From assembly GCA_002336105.1 (NCBI GenBank), contig DDEQ01000012.1, positions 74,464 through 138,463 on the forward strand: 64,000 bases of DNA, read 5' to 3'. A program made the position numbers and the translations under genes. Within the stretch, counting starts at the first letter, position 1; every line of letters starts with the position of its first letter. Positions 25,506 through 33,739 of this stretch are shown in pieces. This stretch comes from Chthonomonas sp. UBA1950. Its GTDB lineage: Bacteria > Armatimonadota > Fimbriimonadia > Fimbriimonadales > Fimbriimonadaceae. A model generated the notes under the pieces. It saw only the letters and a program-made list of their open reading frames with translations, was not told the origin of the DNA and searched no databases.

Positions 25506-26768
25506 CTATGTTCGTTTCTTTCCGGGCGATTTTCTTATTTCATCGGTCCTTAGTGTTGGCAACGCGTTCTTTTGCAAACCATCGGTAGATGGATCGACCC
25601 AAATATCTTTCGGGAGGTATTTGATTGATCGTTCAGTCTTTCGGATCGTCGTTCCTTGATCTCGTAATTCTGTTTGGACATCGACGACAAGTGCATCGCT
25701 CAATCGAATCATGAACGTTATGAGTGTCCCCGGGCTCTCTGCTACCACGAGTGCACACGGTTCGCCTCCGAACGAAATGGACCCAACTTTTGCCGCCTTG
25801 GAGCCAGAATCAACCGCGTTTGAAAATAGCCCACTTCGAACAACTCGAAGGCGCATGATCGGGTCAATATTGAGCTTACATGCGACCAGATAGTCCAGAA
25901 TCAGGGACCTTTTAATTGAACCCTCGAAGTAGGATCCAGTAACCCTGTTGCAGACCCTTAGAATGCCCTTTTCATAAGTCCATCCGCCAAATTGACCGTT
26001 TTGTCCGAGCTTTGTGTTCGATATGAGCAGTTCTTTTGTGCCTTCTTGGTCTTTGACTCGCAGAACACAATCATCGAGTTGACGCTCGCTGACGTAGAGG
26101 CGATCAAAGAGATGCTTGGTTTCTTGGTCAGCGAAGGCGGGGGGGATTTGCCTGTCGGCGAAGCCGGAAACGTGAATCAAATTGGCCGTTTGAGGACGAC
26201 TGATCTGTCTTGGACCCAAATAGGAAATCTTCCAGGAGAACTGAGCGTCTCCAGAGCCTCCAGAAAACTCCACCAGTCTGTTTTGTTTGTCGAAGCCGAT
26301 GGTGGCTTTCGGTGCTTTTTCGCTCATCCAACGGTTTCCGACCTTTTTGAAACTCGGAACCTTGAGCCAAGGATTCACGAAGAATTTGAACATGATTGGT
26401 CTGAGAACAACCTTGACCGGGTCATCCAGCTGACCAAGAACCGCTTCGAGCTGATTGTAAAGCGGCGCGCTGGGAATCTTGCGATCAAGCCACTCACCAG
26501 CCTTCGAGTCTTTTGCGGTCATCAGGTTGCTTGATACGAAATAGATTCGGTCAGTCGCATCAATGAGGCCCTTTCGTGGCTCCTGAATTCTTACTTCGAG
26601 AGCTTTCGATGTCCAGCTAACATCAATCGACTTGTTTTCTTTTTGCTCACCAAACGTAGTTTTGAGTTCGACGTGAGCGACCCCTGAACTGCGGGTCATC
26701 GCTTTGACAGCAAGGTCGCAATCGACCGATAACTTTGGAGCCAATACAATCAGGGCCGTTAGAATCAT
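25506..26768 (-). CDS. Secreted protein of unknown function in a transporter operon
   Basis: A 420-residue protein beginning with a signal-like hydrophobic stretch (MILTALIVLAPKLS). Residues 20-200 have alternating strands reminiscent of the LolA/LolB-type outer-membrane carrier fold (DRIYFVS, DKQNRLVEFSGG, FSWKISYLGPR), and the second half repeats a similar pattern; this resemblance is weak. No catalytic motif is seen. Its ATG overlaps the stop of the upstream permease (ATGA), placing it in the BMP-type ABC operon, and the LytS gene follows about 118 bases later. It is not a BMP/Med substrate-binding lipoprotein, as it has no lipobox and no matching motifs. Confidence 0.55.
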   Translation of the reverse strand: MILTALIVLAPKLSVDCDLAVKAMTRSSGVAHVELKTTFGEQKENKSIDVSWTSKALEVRIQEPRKGLIDATDRIYFVSSNLMTAKDSKAGEWLDRKIPSAPLYNQLEAVLGQLDDPVKVVLRPIMFKFFVNPWLKVPSFKKVGNRWMSEKAPKATIGFDKQNRLVEFSGGSGDAQFSWKISYLGPRQISRPQTANLIHVSGFADRQIPPAFADQETKHLFDRLYVSERQLDDCVLRVKDQEGTKELLISNTKLGQNGQFGGWTYEKGILRVCNRVTGSYFEGSIKRSLILDYLVACKLNIDPIMRLRVVRSGLFSNAVDSGSKAAKVGSISFGGEPCALVVAESPGTLITFMIRLSDALVVDVQTELRDQGTTIRKTERSIKYLPKDIWVDPSTDGLQKNALPTLRTDEIRKSPGKKRT

Positions 26769-27601
26769 AATTTGCCAATTCCCGCAGGAGTTCGATTTCT
26801 ACCGAAGAATCCGGCTAGAGCAACGATCGTGACAATGTAAGGGAGCGACGCCCAAACTGCTGGGATATTTGCGCCAAATATCTGAGTTCCATCCAGCTGA
26901 ACACGCAGAGCGCTTAAAAATCCAAAACCTAGACAGGCAACGAAGGTTGGAATGGGCCGCCAGCCCCCCAGAATGAGCGCAGCAAGGGCGATATACCCTC
27001 GTCCGGCAGTCATGTTGTCTGTAAACGCTTGAACTTCGCTGACGAGCATAGATCCAGCGAGACCGCAGAAGATTCCAGTTGCGGTCAGACCCCAAAAACG
27101 AATGGTGATCGGCTCAGTTCCCATGAGCCGGGCTTTATCTGGATCACTACCCGCTGCCATCAGCCGAATACCAAATCGGCCGTATTTGCTATTTACCCAA
27201 AGCAAGAATGGAACAATGATAGCGGCGACGACAAAGTAGTTTGTGGGCATGACAACCAACTTGCCGGAATTATTAGGATCACTAAACTTGCCATACAAAA
27301 AGTTCGTCCCGCCTGCGGCAATAGCATTGATTGCCATGCCCGAGATGACGTGATCGATTCGGTATTTCTGAGTTGACAGCCAATGAAGGATGCTGAGAAG
27401 CGTTGAAGAAAGCACTCCGCATGCGACGCCTCCGAGTGCGCCAAAATGCGCCGAACAGAGCGCCGTCACGCAGGCTGACATGAGCATCAACCCTTCAAGC
27501 CCGATGTTCGTGATGCCGCCTCTTTCGCTGGTGTAACCTCCCATCGCGGCAAGGCAAAGAGGTGTCGCCATGATGAGGGCTAATCTGAGAACGTCAATCA
27601 C
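26765..27601 (-). CDS. BMP-type nucleoside/sugar ABC transporter permease (NupQ/YufQ-like)
   Basis: Permease of the branched-chain/BMP superfamily (BPD_transp_2), 278 residues. It shows the sequence AATPLCLAAMGGYTSERGGITNIGLEG at its start in shortened form (MGGYTSERGGITNIGLEG) and the conserved GSDPDKARLMG cytoplasmic loop (residues about 150-160), plus GRGYIALAALILGGW near the end. Eight or so helices are visible. Start GTG 27601 overlaps the 3' end of the companion permease. The complex probably imports nucleosides or related compounds (family knowledge). It is the fourth gene of the minus-strand operon. Confidence 0.92.
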   Translation of the reverse strand: MIDVLRLALIMATPLCLAAMGGYTSERGGITNIGLEGLMLMSACVTALCSAHFGALGGVACGVLSSTLLSILHWLSTQKYRIDHVISGMAINAIAAGGTNFLYGKFSDPNNSGKLVVMPTNYFVVAAIIVPFLLWVNSKYGRFGIRLMAAGSDPDKARLMGTEPITIRFWGLTATGIFCGLAGSMLVSEVQAFTDNMTAGRGYIALAALILGGWRPIPTFVACLGFGFLSALRVQLDGTQIFGANIPAVWASLPYIVTIVALAGFFGRNRTPAGIGKL

Positions 27602-28589
27602 CCGATTTCACACTCCTAAATCGAATCGAGGCTGCAACGAGGATCATCGCGCCAAGGACGACGGATGTGATGCCTTTTGGAACGCCGTTCGCTTGTAACG
27701 AAACGCCTCCTTTTGCCAGAATTCCGAAGAGTAGACTCGCCGGAATCAACCCAATTGCCGAGTTCCCAGCCAAGAGAGCAACTCCGAGCGCATCAAACCC
27801 ATAGCCAGGTGAAAAACCTTGGTAAAACCTGCCTTCGTAAGCCAATACCTGAAACGCACCAGCAATTCCGGCGATTCCGCCTGAAAGAGACATCGCCCAA
27901 ACTTGGATTTTCTTAGCCGAGATTCCGGCGAATTTCGAAGCTGTTGGGTTAGCACCTACCGCTTGAAGTTCGTATCCTGCAACGGTTTTCCGCATCCAAA
28001 ACCAAAGCATGATGACTCCAATGACTCCTACACAGATGCTCCATCCTAGTTCGAAGGCACCTGAGTTGATGAGAGCTGGGATGCGAGTATCCGTCGCCAG
28101 ATCCGCTGTTGAAGCCTCTTGGGAACCGGCGGCTTTCAGAGGTCCTTGAACTAGAAAGTCGGTAAAACGGCCCGCAACGTAGTTCATCATGATCGTCGTG
28201 ATGACCTCGTGCCCATTTCGATAGGCTTTGATGAGGCCAGCAGGGAGGGCCCATAGCATTCCTCCTAAACACGCGACGAGAATCGAAAGCAGAATTCCTA
28301 CTGGCCCCTGAACGCGTAATCCAACTGTCGCAGCAAGTGTCGCTCCGACGAGAAACTGTCCTTCGACACCGATATTGAAAAGGCCAGCCTTCAGTGCGAT
28401 GTAAACGCCAAGGCCAAGAATCAGCAACGGCGCGGTTTCCTTTAGGGTGCCGCTAAAGGCGCCAAGGCTCCCGAGGCTTCCCTGAAACAGCGTTTTGGTC
28501 GCTTCCATCGGACTGACGCCGGATATCAGTAGCCCAGTGGCAAGAATCGCCAACGCACCAGCGATGAGGGCAGTGATTTTACCGTTCAC
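27594..28589 (-). CDS. BMP-type nucleoside/sugar ABC transporter permease (NupP/YufP-like)
   Basis: Second permease subunit of the same importer, 331 residues and about ten helices. The conserved core is FNIGVEGQFLVGATLAATVGL, with LIKAYRNGHEVITTIMMNY (the E-V-I-x-T-I-M-L/M-N signature) and GANPTASKFAGISAKK as the cytoplasmic loop. GFSPGYGFDALGVALLAGN is the family C-terminal block. GTG 28589 overlaps the ATPase stop (GTGA). Forms a heterodimeric channel with the following permease. Sequence and order ATPase-YufP-YufQ are the standard arrangement, except that the binding protein is absent. Confidence 0.93.
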   Translation of the reverse strand: MNGKITALIAGALAILATGLLISGVSPMEATKTLFQGSLGSLGAFSGTLKETAPLLILGLGVYIALKAGLFNIGVEGQFLVGATLAATVGLRVQGPVGILLSILVACLGGMLWALPAGLIKAYRNGHEVITTIMMNYVAGRFTDFLVQGPLKAAGSQEASTADLATDTRIPALINSGAFELGWSICVGVIGVIMLWFWMRKTVAGYELQAVGANPTASKFAGISAKKIQVWAMSLSGGIAGIAGAFQVLAYEGRFYQGFSPGYGFDALGVALLAGNSAIGLIPASLLFGILAKGGVSLQANGVPKGITSVVLGAMILVAASIRFRSVKSGD

Positions 28590-30085
28590 TGGGCACCCAC
28601 CATGAGACGGCCAATCGCTTGTCGATCTCTTGCTTCTTCTGGTTTCGGTTGTCGAAGCTCCCCTCGATTCATGGCAACAATTCTGTCGCAGTGAATAAGT
28701 AATTCATCAAGATCAAAGCTGACGACGAGGGCCGAAGCGCCGGCTTTGCACTTCTCGCGGATTGCCGCATAAACATCTGCAGTTCCATTGAGGTCGAGGC
28801 CTCTCGCGGGTTGAAAAGCTAAGATCAGCTTTGGCGACATTTCGAGCGCTCTCGCTGCCACAAATCTCTGTTGGTTTCCCCCGGAGAGTGTCCGCATCGG
28901 TTGATTTAAGCCGCCATGTTTCGTTGAGAACTTTTCGGCAACCACTTCTGCCCATTTATGCCGGTCCGGAGTCGAGATAAAAAGGGATTTTTGAATCGGT
29001 TCAAGCCTTTGGAGCCCGAGTATTGCGTTATCTTCAAGTGACCAATCTTCAATAACGCCTTCTTCATGTCGATCTTCGGCGATCAGCCTCAAGCCGAATT
29101 GCAAGCGCTTTGCCGATGACCAATTCGTGACCTCTTGGTCATCAATAGAAACCGAGCCACTGTCAATCTTTCGGACGCCAAGAAGCGCTTGGAAGAGCTC
29201 TCTTTGCCCGCTTCCGTCAACCCCAGCTATCCCAACGACTTCACCTCGTTTCACCTGAAGGTCTAGCCCTTTCAGCACATCGTGTCTTCGGTCGTCTTTA
29301 ACAACGATTTTTGAGATATCGAGAGCGATCCCTAAATCCCTTACCGGCTCTATGACAGGTGGTTCAACGAGGCTTCCACCGACAATTAATTCTGCGAGAG
29401 ACCGATCAGTCACTTCTGAAACCGGGTGTGAGGAAATCAGTTTTCCGCCTCTCAAAACCGTGACGGTTTTGCAGTGGTCCATCACTTCAGGCAATCGATG
29501 CGTTACTAAAATGACAGTTGCACCTTCATCAACAAGCTTACGCAAACTTGCAAATAGTGCCTCGCTATCGGATGGCGATAACATGGCAGTCGGCTCATCT
29601 AAGATCATTACTTTGGCATTTCGCCAAAGTAATTTGAGTATCTCTAATTTTTGAGCGCCAGCAGGGCTAAGGGTTTCGGCATCGCTGTCCCAGTCAAATT
29701 CAAAACCCATCCGTTTAGCCAGTTCATCAGCGCGCTTTTTGGCTTCGGAGACTTTTACTATTGGTCCACCTTCTGCACCAAGGATCAAGTTTTGAAGGCA
29801 TGTTAGGGCAGGGATAATGCCGTAGTGTTGGCTGACCATGCCGATGCCATGCTGAATGGCGTCTTTTGAGTTCTTAAAAGTGTGAGGTTGATCATCAAGC
29901 TTAACTTCGCCCGAGTCCGGTTGAAGGGCGCCATACAACACTCGCATAAGTGTCGTTTTTCCTGCGCCATTTTCTCCAACCAGCGCGTGAATCGTGCCTT
30001 TCTCGACACTCAAACTGACGTTGTCAAGCGCAGCAACTGCTCCGAAATGCTTGGATATACCGAGCAGTTCTACAGCGAAAGTCAA
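28586..30085 (-). CDS. BMP-type ABC importer ATP-binding protein (two NBDs; NupO/YufO-like)
   Basis: Duplicated ABC ATPase of 499 residues. NBD1: Walker A GENGAGKTTLMRVLYG, signature-like LSPAGAQKLEILKLL and Walker B VMILDEPTAMLSPSD with TH at the switch. NBD2: a family-typical Walker A without lysine (GVDGSGQRELFQALLG), signature LSGGNQQRFVAARAL and a Walker B lacking Glu (LILAFQPARGLD). This asymmetry is normal for the sugar/nucleoside group; the unusual point is LSPAG instead of LSVG/LSGG in NBD1. Start TTG 30085 overlaps the dehydrogenase stop (TTGA). Provides energy for the two permeases encoded downstream. Confidence 0.94.
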   Translation of the reverse strand: MTFAVELLGISKHFGAVAALDNVSLSVEKGTIHALVGENGAGKTTLMRVLYGALQPDSGEVKLDDQPHTFKNSKDAIQHGIGMVSQHYGIIPALTCLQNLILGAEGGPIVKVSEAKKRADELAKRMGFEFDWDSDAETLSPAGAQKLEILKLLWRNAKVMILDEPTAMLSPSDSEALFASLRKLVDEGATVILVTHRLPEVMDHCKTVTVLRGGKLISSHPVSEVTDRSLAELIVGGSLVEPPVIEPVRDLGIALDISKIVVKDDRRHDVLKGLDLQVKRGEVVGIAGVDGSGQRELFQALLGVRKIDSGSVSIDDQEVTNWSSAKRLQFGLRLIAEDRHEEGVIEDWSLEDNAILGLQRLEPIQKSLFISTPDRHKWAEVVAEKFSTKHGGLNQPMRTLSGGNQQRFVAARALEMSPKLILAFQPARGLDLNGTADVYAAIREKCKAGASALVVSFDLDELLIHCDRIVAMNRGELRQPKPEEARDRQAIGRLMVGAQ

Positions 30086-30948
30086 GACTGCATCCTCATC
30101 ATGATCTCAAAGAGCGCGGCAGTTGTCCACTCGCCATGACCTTCTGCCTCAAGTTCGCTTAGGAGTTGATCGACGAGCTTGGTTCCGGGGATGGCGGCAT
30201 TAATGGACTGTGCGGCGTCGCCGCAGTATCCAAAATCTTTCCGCTGGTTGATAACGCTAAAGCCGGGGGACCAATCTTTTGCAAGGATTTTAGGGCCGTA
30301 GTTCTCAAATGCCCAGCTTCCAGCCGCTCCTCCACCGATCATGTCGCGTGCAAGTTCGATATCCAGTCCAGCCTTTTTGGCGAAGGCGAGGGATTCACAA
30401 AGAGCTAGAAGGGCCCCTCCAACCGCGATCTGATTAGCCATTTTCATCATCTGTCCAGAGCCGCTTGGACCGACATGTTCGACGCGTTTTGAAAAGGACT
30501 TAATGTAAGGCAAAGCTCGCTTATAGTCTTCAGTGTCTCCGCCACAAAAGACGGTCAATTGCCCTTTTTGTGCTCCCATACTGCCACCAGTAATCGGAGC
30601 GTCAAGCAACGAAAAACTGTTACGCTTTAACTCAGCGTAGAGGTGTTTTGCGCCGTCTGGCGAGATGGTTGAATGGTCGACAAATAGGGTTCCTGGGTGG
30701 GCAGATCTGGCTGCCTCCCAAACACACATTTCGACGTCTTCCGTGCGCGAAACACACAAGAAAACTAGGCTGCAAGCAGAGCCTAAATCGGCAAGCGATG
30801 GGGCTAATTGCGCTCCCTCGTCGACTAAGGACATAGCCTTTTCGCGGCTTCGATTCCAAACGGTCACTTGGTGGCCGGCACGCAAAAGATGGCCTGCCAT
30901 AGGCCCGCCCATGACACCTAGACCCACAAATCCGATGTTATCGCTCAC
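30082..30948 (-). CDS. 3-hydroxyisobutyrate dehydrogenase-family NAD(P)-dependent oxidoreductase
   Basis: Beta-hydroxyacid dehydrogenase of 288 residues. The Rossmann dinucleotide motif is GFVGLGVMGGPMAGHLL, WNRS gives the cofactor-specificity end of beta-2, DAPITGGSMGAQKGQL is the substrate loop and the catalytic lysine is in SGQMMKMANQ. It oxidises or reduces a small hydroxy acid such as 3-hydroxyisobutyrate, tartronate semialdehyde or glyoxylate; the substrate is not predictable. It starts at GTG 30948 and leads the operon with the BMP-type importer, which suggests the importer's cargo may be linked to this enzyme's substrate, although the pairing is unusual. Confidence 0.92.
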   Translation of the reverse strand: MSDNIGFVGLGVMGGPMAGHLLRAGHQVTVWNRSREKAMSLVDEGAQLAPSLADLGSACSLVFLCVSRTEDVEMCVWEAARSAHPGTLFVDHSTISPDGAKHLYAELKRNSFSLLDAPITGGSMGAQKGQLTVFCGGDTEDYKRALPYIKSFSKRVEHVGPSGSGQMMKMANQIAVGGALLALCESLAFAKKAGLDIELARDMIGGGAAGSWAFENYGPKILAKDWSPGFSVINQRKDFGYCGDAAQSINAAIPGTKLVDQLLSELEAEGHGEWTTAALFEIMMRMQS

Positions 30949-31074
30949 TGCCCGAAGAGCGTACCCAAAGACACTCCTCTAGCCTTTTGAACGGATCAGA
31001 TTGATTGATGGTGTGAGAGGCATCAAGGGCTTTCTCGACGCAATCATTAACTATTTACTCGAACGCGGTAGATC

Positions 31075-31088
31075 TTTCATTAATGAAA
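31075..31088. repeat. 14-bp perfect palindrome, possible operator
   Basis: TTTCATTAATGAAA is a perfect dyad located 25 bases upstream of the -35 box of the pseudopilin promoter, in the AT-rich gap between the divergent dehydrogenase operon and the pseudopilin gene. The size and symmetry suit a dimeric regulator, but AT-rich palindromes also occur by chance. Confidence 0.3.
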
Positions 31089-31113
31089 AAAGTTCCCAAA
31101 TGTTAAAAATTTT

Positions 31114-31142
31114 TTGGTAATTGAGCTTTTTTCACCTATCAT
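31114..31142 (+). promoter_or_regulatory. Promoter of the pseudopilin-lipoprotein operon
   Basis: TTGGTA (31114-31119), a 17-base spacer and TATCAT (31137-31142) form a good -35/-10 pair. Transcription should start near 31149, leaving a leader of about 43 bases that ends in a strong AAGGAG (31181-31186) seven bases before the ATG at 31193. Confidence 0.6.
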
Positions 31143-31192
31143 GTCCTTGTCTTTTGGGCCTTTTGCCTTCCGGGCTTCAGAAGGAGTTTGTT

Positions 31193-32137
31193 ATGAAAAA
31201 CCGAGCTTTTACCCTTATCGAGCTGCTCGTCGTTATTGCCATCATTGCTATTTTGGCGGCGATCTTGTTCCCTGTCTTTGCTCAAGCCAAGGAAGCAGCA
31301 AAGAAGACGACAGCCATCAGTAACTTTAAGCAGGCCGGAACTGCTGTCGCCATGTATACCGCTGACTACGATGGAGGCTACATGCTTTCCAACAGTGGTA
31401 GCATCGGCGGCCCAGGTTGGGGATTCGGCCCTCCTGACACCGTTCCTGCACAGCAGATGTATCCATATGTTAAGAACTGGCGAATCACCATCGATCCAAT
31501 GGATCCGTGGCAGAGCGAAGATCAGCGTGTTAAGGACCAAATTCAGTATATGAGCGGTGCCACGTATGCAACCCTCACTGATGCTCAGAGATCCTATGCT
31601 CTTGGTGTACGAAGCAACATTGGTTACAACTACGCATTCTTCAGCCCTTGGCGAGTAGTCAGCCAGACCGGCGGCTATTACGTCGGCTCCGCTTCGACAA
31701 ACGAGACCGGTGTTGGTAACCCTTCAAACACTCTGATGTGGGGAACATCCATTTGGGATCGAACAAGCGGCGGTAGTCCAACTGGTGGTGGCAACTGGGT
31801 TATCGAGACTCCTTGTTGGATGGACTCGAGCGGTAACTACCTCCAACCATTTGCACAGTATGCGGCGGATGGAACGCTTGCGAGTTATCCTGGAGGATGG
31901 TCAAATAGCGGTGCCTCTTGGATCGTTTATGGTGGTCTTTGGCCGTTCTACAATCAGGTCAGCCTCAACAACGTTTCTGCTGGCCTCAAAGATGGTCAGA
32001 TCGTTATCGGTTTTGCTGATACGCATGCCAAGGCCCGCAACATCAAGCAGTTGACCGAAGGCTGCTCGGCTTGGGGCACTTCTGATAGAAAGGGCAAGGT
32101 CACCGATAAAGAAAAATTCATTTGGGACCTTGAGTAA
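31193..32137 (+). CDS. Type IV pseudopilin-like protein (prepilin N-terminal motif)
   Basis: A 314-residue protein with the classic prepilin processing and methylation site after a six-residue leader (MKNRAFTLIELLVVIAIIA), continuing ILAAILFPVFAQAKEAAKKT, the pattern abundant in Armatimonadota. The globular part contains the CTDYDG-like ADYDGGY segment near residue 55 and ends with GFADTHAKARNIKQL, the DG/H-type C-terminal motif. It is expected to be cleaved by prepilin peptidase and assembled or held in the cell envelope. A strong AAGGAG decides the start. The stop overlaps the start of the next lipoprotein gene by one base. Confidence 0.9.
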   Translation: MKNRAFTLIELLVVIAIIAILAAILFPVFAQAKEAAKKTTAISNFKQAGTAVAMYTADYDGGYMLSNSGSIGGPGWGFGPPDTVPAQQMYPYVKNWRITIDPMDPWQSEDQRVKDQIQYMSGATYATLTDAQRSYALGVRSNIGYNYAFFSPWRVVSQTGGYYVGSASTNETGVGNPSNTLMWGTSIWDRTSGGSPTGGGNWVIETPCWMDSSGNYLQPFAQYAADGTLASYPGGWSNSGASWIVYGGLWPFYNQVSLNNVSAGLKDGQIVIGFADTHAKARNIKQLTEGCSAWGTSDRKGKVTDKEKFIWDLE

Positions 32138-32367
32138 TGTCTAAACAACAGATTCTCATTGTTCTAGGTGTTGTGAGCGTTCTGGCGATTGGTTGTTCAA
32201 AGAGTGAAGAGCCAACCGGAGGCAACAGCGTAGCAAGTGATCTTGCCGCTGCTCAGAAAGACGCTCCAGCGGAAAGCGGTTCAAAGAAATCTTCGATGTT
32301 GAAGGTTGACGACTCAAAAGCAAAGGAGTCTGATAAGGGTAACGAAGCTCCAAAGACAGGAAAATAG
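32137..32367 (+). CDS. Small lipoprotein paired with a pseudopilin
   Basis: A 76-residue lipoprotein. The signal peptide QQILIVLGVVSVLAIGC ends in lipobox LAIGC, and Ser-Lys after Cys suggests outer-membrane sorting by E. coli rules, which may not apply here. The mature 57 residues are a low-complexity Lys/Ser/Glu/Ala chain without predicted fold. The ATG overlaps the pseudopilin stop (TAATG), and a strong terminator follows, so the two genes form a closed two-gene unit. The function is unknown; a tether or assembly partner of the pseudopilin is a guess. Confidence 0.75.
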   Translation: MSKQQILIVLGVVSVLAIGCSKSEEPTGGNSVASDLAAAQKDAPAESGSKKSSMLKVDDSKAKESDKGNEAPKTGK

Positions 32368-32385
32368 AGGCTAATAATCAGCCCC

Positions 32386-32424
32386 AAAAGAGTGTTGTTT
32401 CTATTCGAAACAACACTCTTTTTT
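32386..32424. terminator. Strong bidirectional Rho-independent terminator
   Basis: A 15-bp perfect stem, AAAAGAGTGTTGTTT (32386-32400) with AAACAACACTCTTTT (32408-32422), encloses a 7-base loop and is flanked by T runs in both directions. It ends the pseudopilin-lipoprotein unit and also overlaps the hisD stop codon (32423-32425) on the other strand, so it terminates both convergent units. Confidence 0.92.
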
Positions 32425-33739
32425 ACCGTCGCCGAGCGGTCGCCCCGAAGCCGTGAGTTGGGAAACCTTCTAACTCTCCAAACGCTTCGACGATCTCAAT
32501 AAGGGGTTTGATTGTTGACAGCGTCATGTAGCTCGTGCTTTGAACTTTGATGAAATCCAAGACATTGAGCGGAGACTGCCACCTTGCGGCACCACTAGTC
32601 GGTAGCGTATGGCTGGGACCAAGGCAGAAATCACCGGCACTTTCAGGGGTCCATTCGCCTAGCAGAACACACCCTGCATTCACAATCTTCTCAACCTGAG
32701 TTTCAGGATCCTGAATCGCCAAAGTCAGGTGCTCAGGAGCGATCTGATTGACGATGTCGATCGCTTCCAATAGATCTTTTGCGACGATTGCCAAGCTTTG
32801 TTCCGCCATAGCCCGGCGCATCGTTTCTTCGTGTATAGTCCCAGTAGCTTGACGGTCTATTTCGGCAAGAATCGCCTGACAAGTGGCTTCGCTGATCGTC
32901 ACTAAGAAGCCTGCGTTATCCGGTGCGTGCTCAATCTGCGTCAGAAAGTCTGCAGCGGCAAAAGAGACATTTGCATGGTCATCGGCAAGCACGCAAACTT
33001 CGCTTGGCCCGGCATAACCGTCAAGGCCAACTCGGCCCCAAAGTTGCCGTTTTGCTTCGTTGACGAACTTGTTACCTGGGCCGACCACCTTATCAACTCT
33101 CTCGATTGACTCTGTCCCGAAAGCAAGAGCCGCTACTGCAGCAGCACCGCCAACCTTCACGACTTGGCAAGCTAAGCCTTTGATTTGACTCGCAAATAAA
33201 ACGGCTGGGTCAAGGTTGCCATCTTTACGACAGGGTGTCGTTATGACGATTCGCTTGACGCCACTTGCTTTGGCGGGAACCGCATTCATGATAACGCTGC
33301 TAACGTAGGTAGCACGTCCGCCGGGAACATACACTCCAGCCGACCGGAGCGGGCGTAACATTTGGCCCAAGAAAGCGCCGTCTCCCTGTTCGGTTTTCCA
33401 CCGAGCGATGTCGCCGCTCATGGTCCAACCCTCGCGGATTCGCTTAGCTTCTTCGGTATGAAAATCGAGAACTCGATTGTAGCTAGTCAGAATGGCTTGT
33501 TTAAGGTTGTCTGGAACTTGCCGTGAGGCTGATTCTAGTTCGTCAGACGACACATGGATGCTTTTGATATCAGGCGAATCAAAGCGTCTGGCACAGTCAA
33601 GTAGGGCAGCATCGCCGCGATGTTGAACGTCCTTGATGATTTGCCGAACAATCGATTCAGTCTGTTCATCGGATGCGATGGTTCGCTGACGCAGAATTCC
33701 GATCACGTCATCGACTCCGGAGCGTAAGATGCGAATCAT
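32423..33739 (-). CDS. hisD: Histidinol dehydrogenase
   Basis: Last two steps of histidine synthesis: NAD-dependent oxidation of L-histidinol to histidine. The protein is 438 residues. The dinucleotide/zinc fold motifs are KVVGPGNKFVNEAKRQLWG, GLDGYAGPSEVCVLADD, the zinc ligand region FLTQIEHAPDN, the catalytic Glu-His in NQIAPEHLTL and the C-terminal ESAGDFCLGPSHTLPT. All conserved residues are visible. ATG 33739 overlaps the gltX stop (TGATG), so hisD is translated as the second gene of a gltX-hisD unit. Other his genes are not in the window. Confidence 0.97.
   Translation of the reverse strand: MIRILRSGVDDVIGILRQRTIASDEQTESIVRQIIKDVQHRGDAALLDCARRFDSPDIKSIHVSSDELESASRQVPDNLKQAILTSYNRVLDFHTEEAKRIREGWTMSGDIARWKTEQGDGAFLGQMLRPLRSAGVYVPGGRATYVSSVIMNAVPAKASGVKRIVITTPCRKDGNLDPAVLFASQIKGLACQVVKVGGAAAVAALAFGTESIERVDKVVGPGNKFVNEAKRQLWGRVGLDGYAGPSEVCVLADDHANVSFAAADFLTQIEHAPDNAGFLVTISEATCQAILAEIDRQATGTIHEETMRRAMAEQSLAIVAKDLLEAIDIVNQIAPEHLTLAIQDPETQVEKIVNAGCVLLGEWTPESAGDFCLGPSHTLPTSGAARWQSPLNVLDFIKVQSTSYMTLSTIKPLIEIVEAFGELEGFPTHGFGATARRR

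Noticed and set aside
25992..26534. Antisense frame of 180 codons opposite the exported protein at 25506
   Set aside because: The minus-strand gene has a signal peptide and overlaps its operon neighbour correctly; the antisense frame has neither.
31039..31065. Short direct-repeat-like ATTAACTATTTACT stretch upstream of the pseudopilin as a binding array
   Set aside because: Repeat units are not conserved enough; AT-rich composition explains the similarity. Only the perfect palindrome at 31075-31088 was kept.
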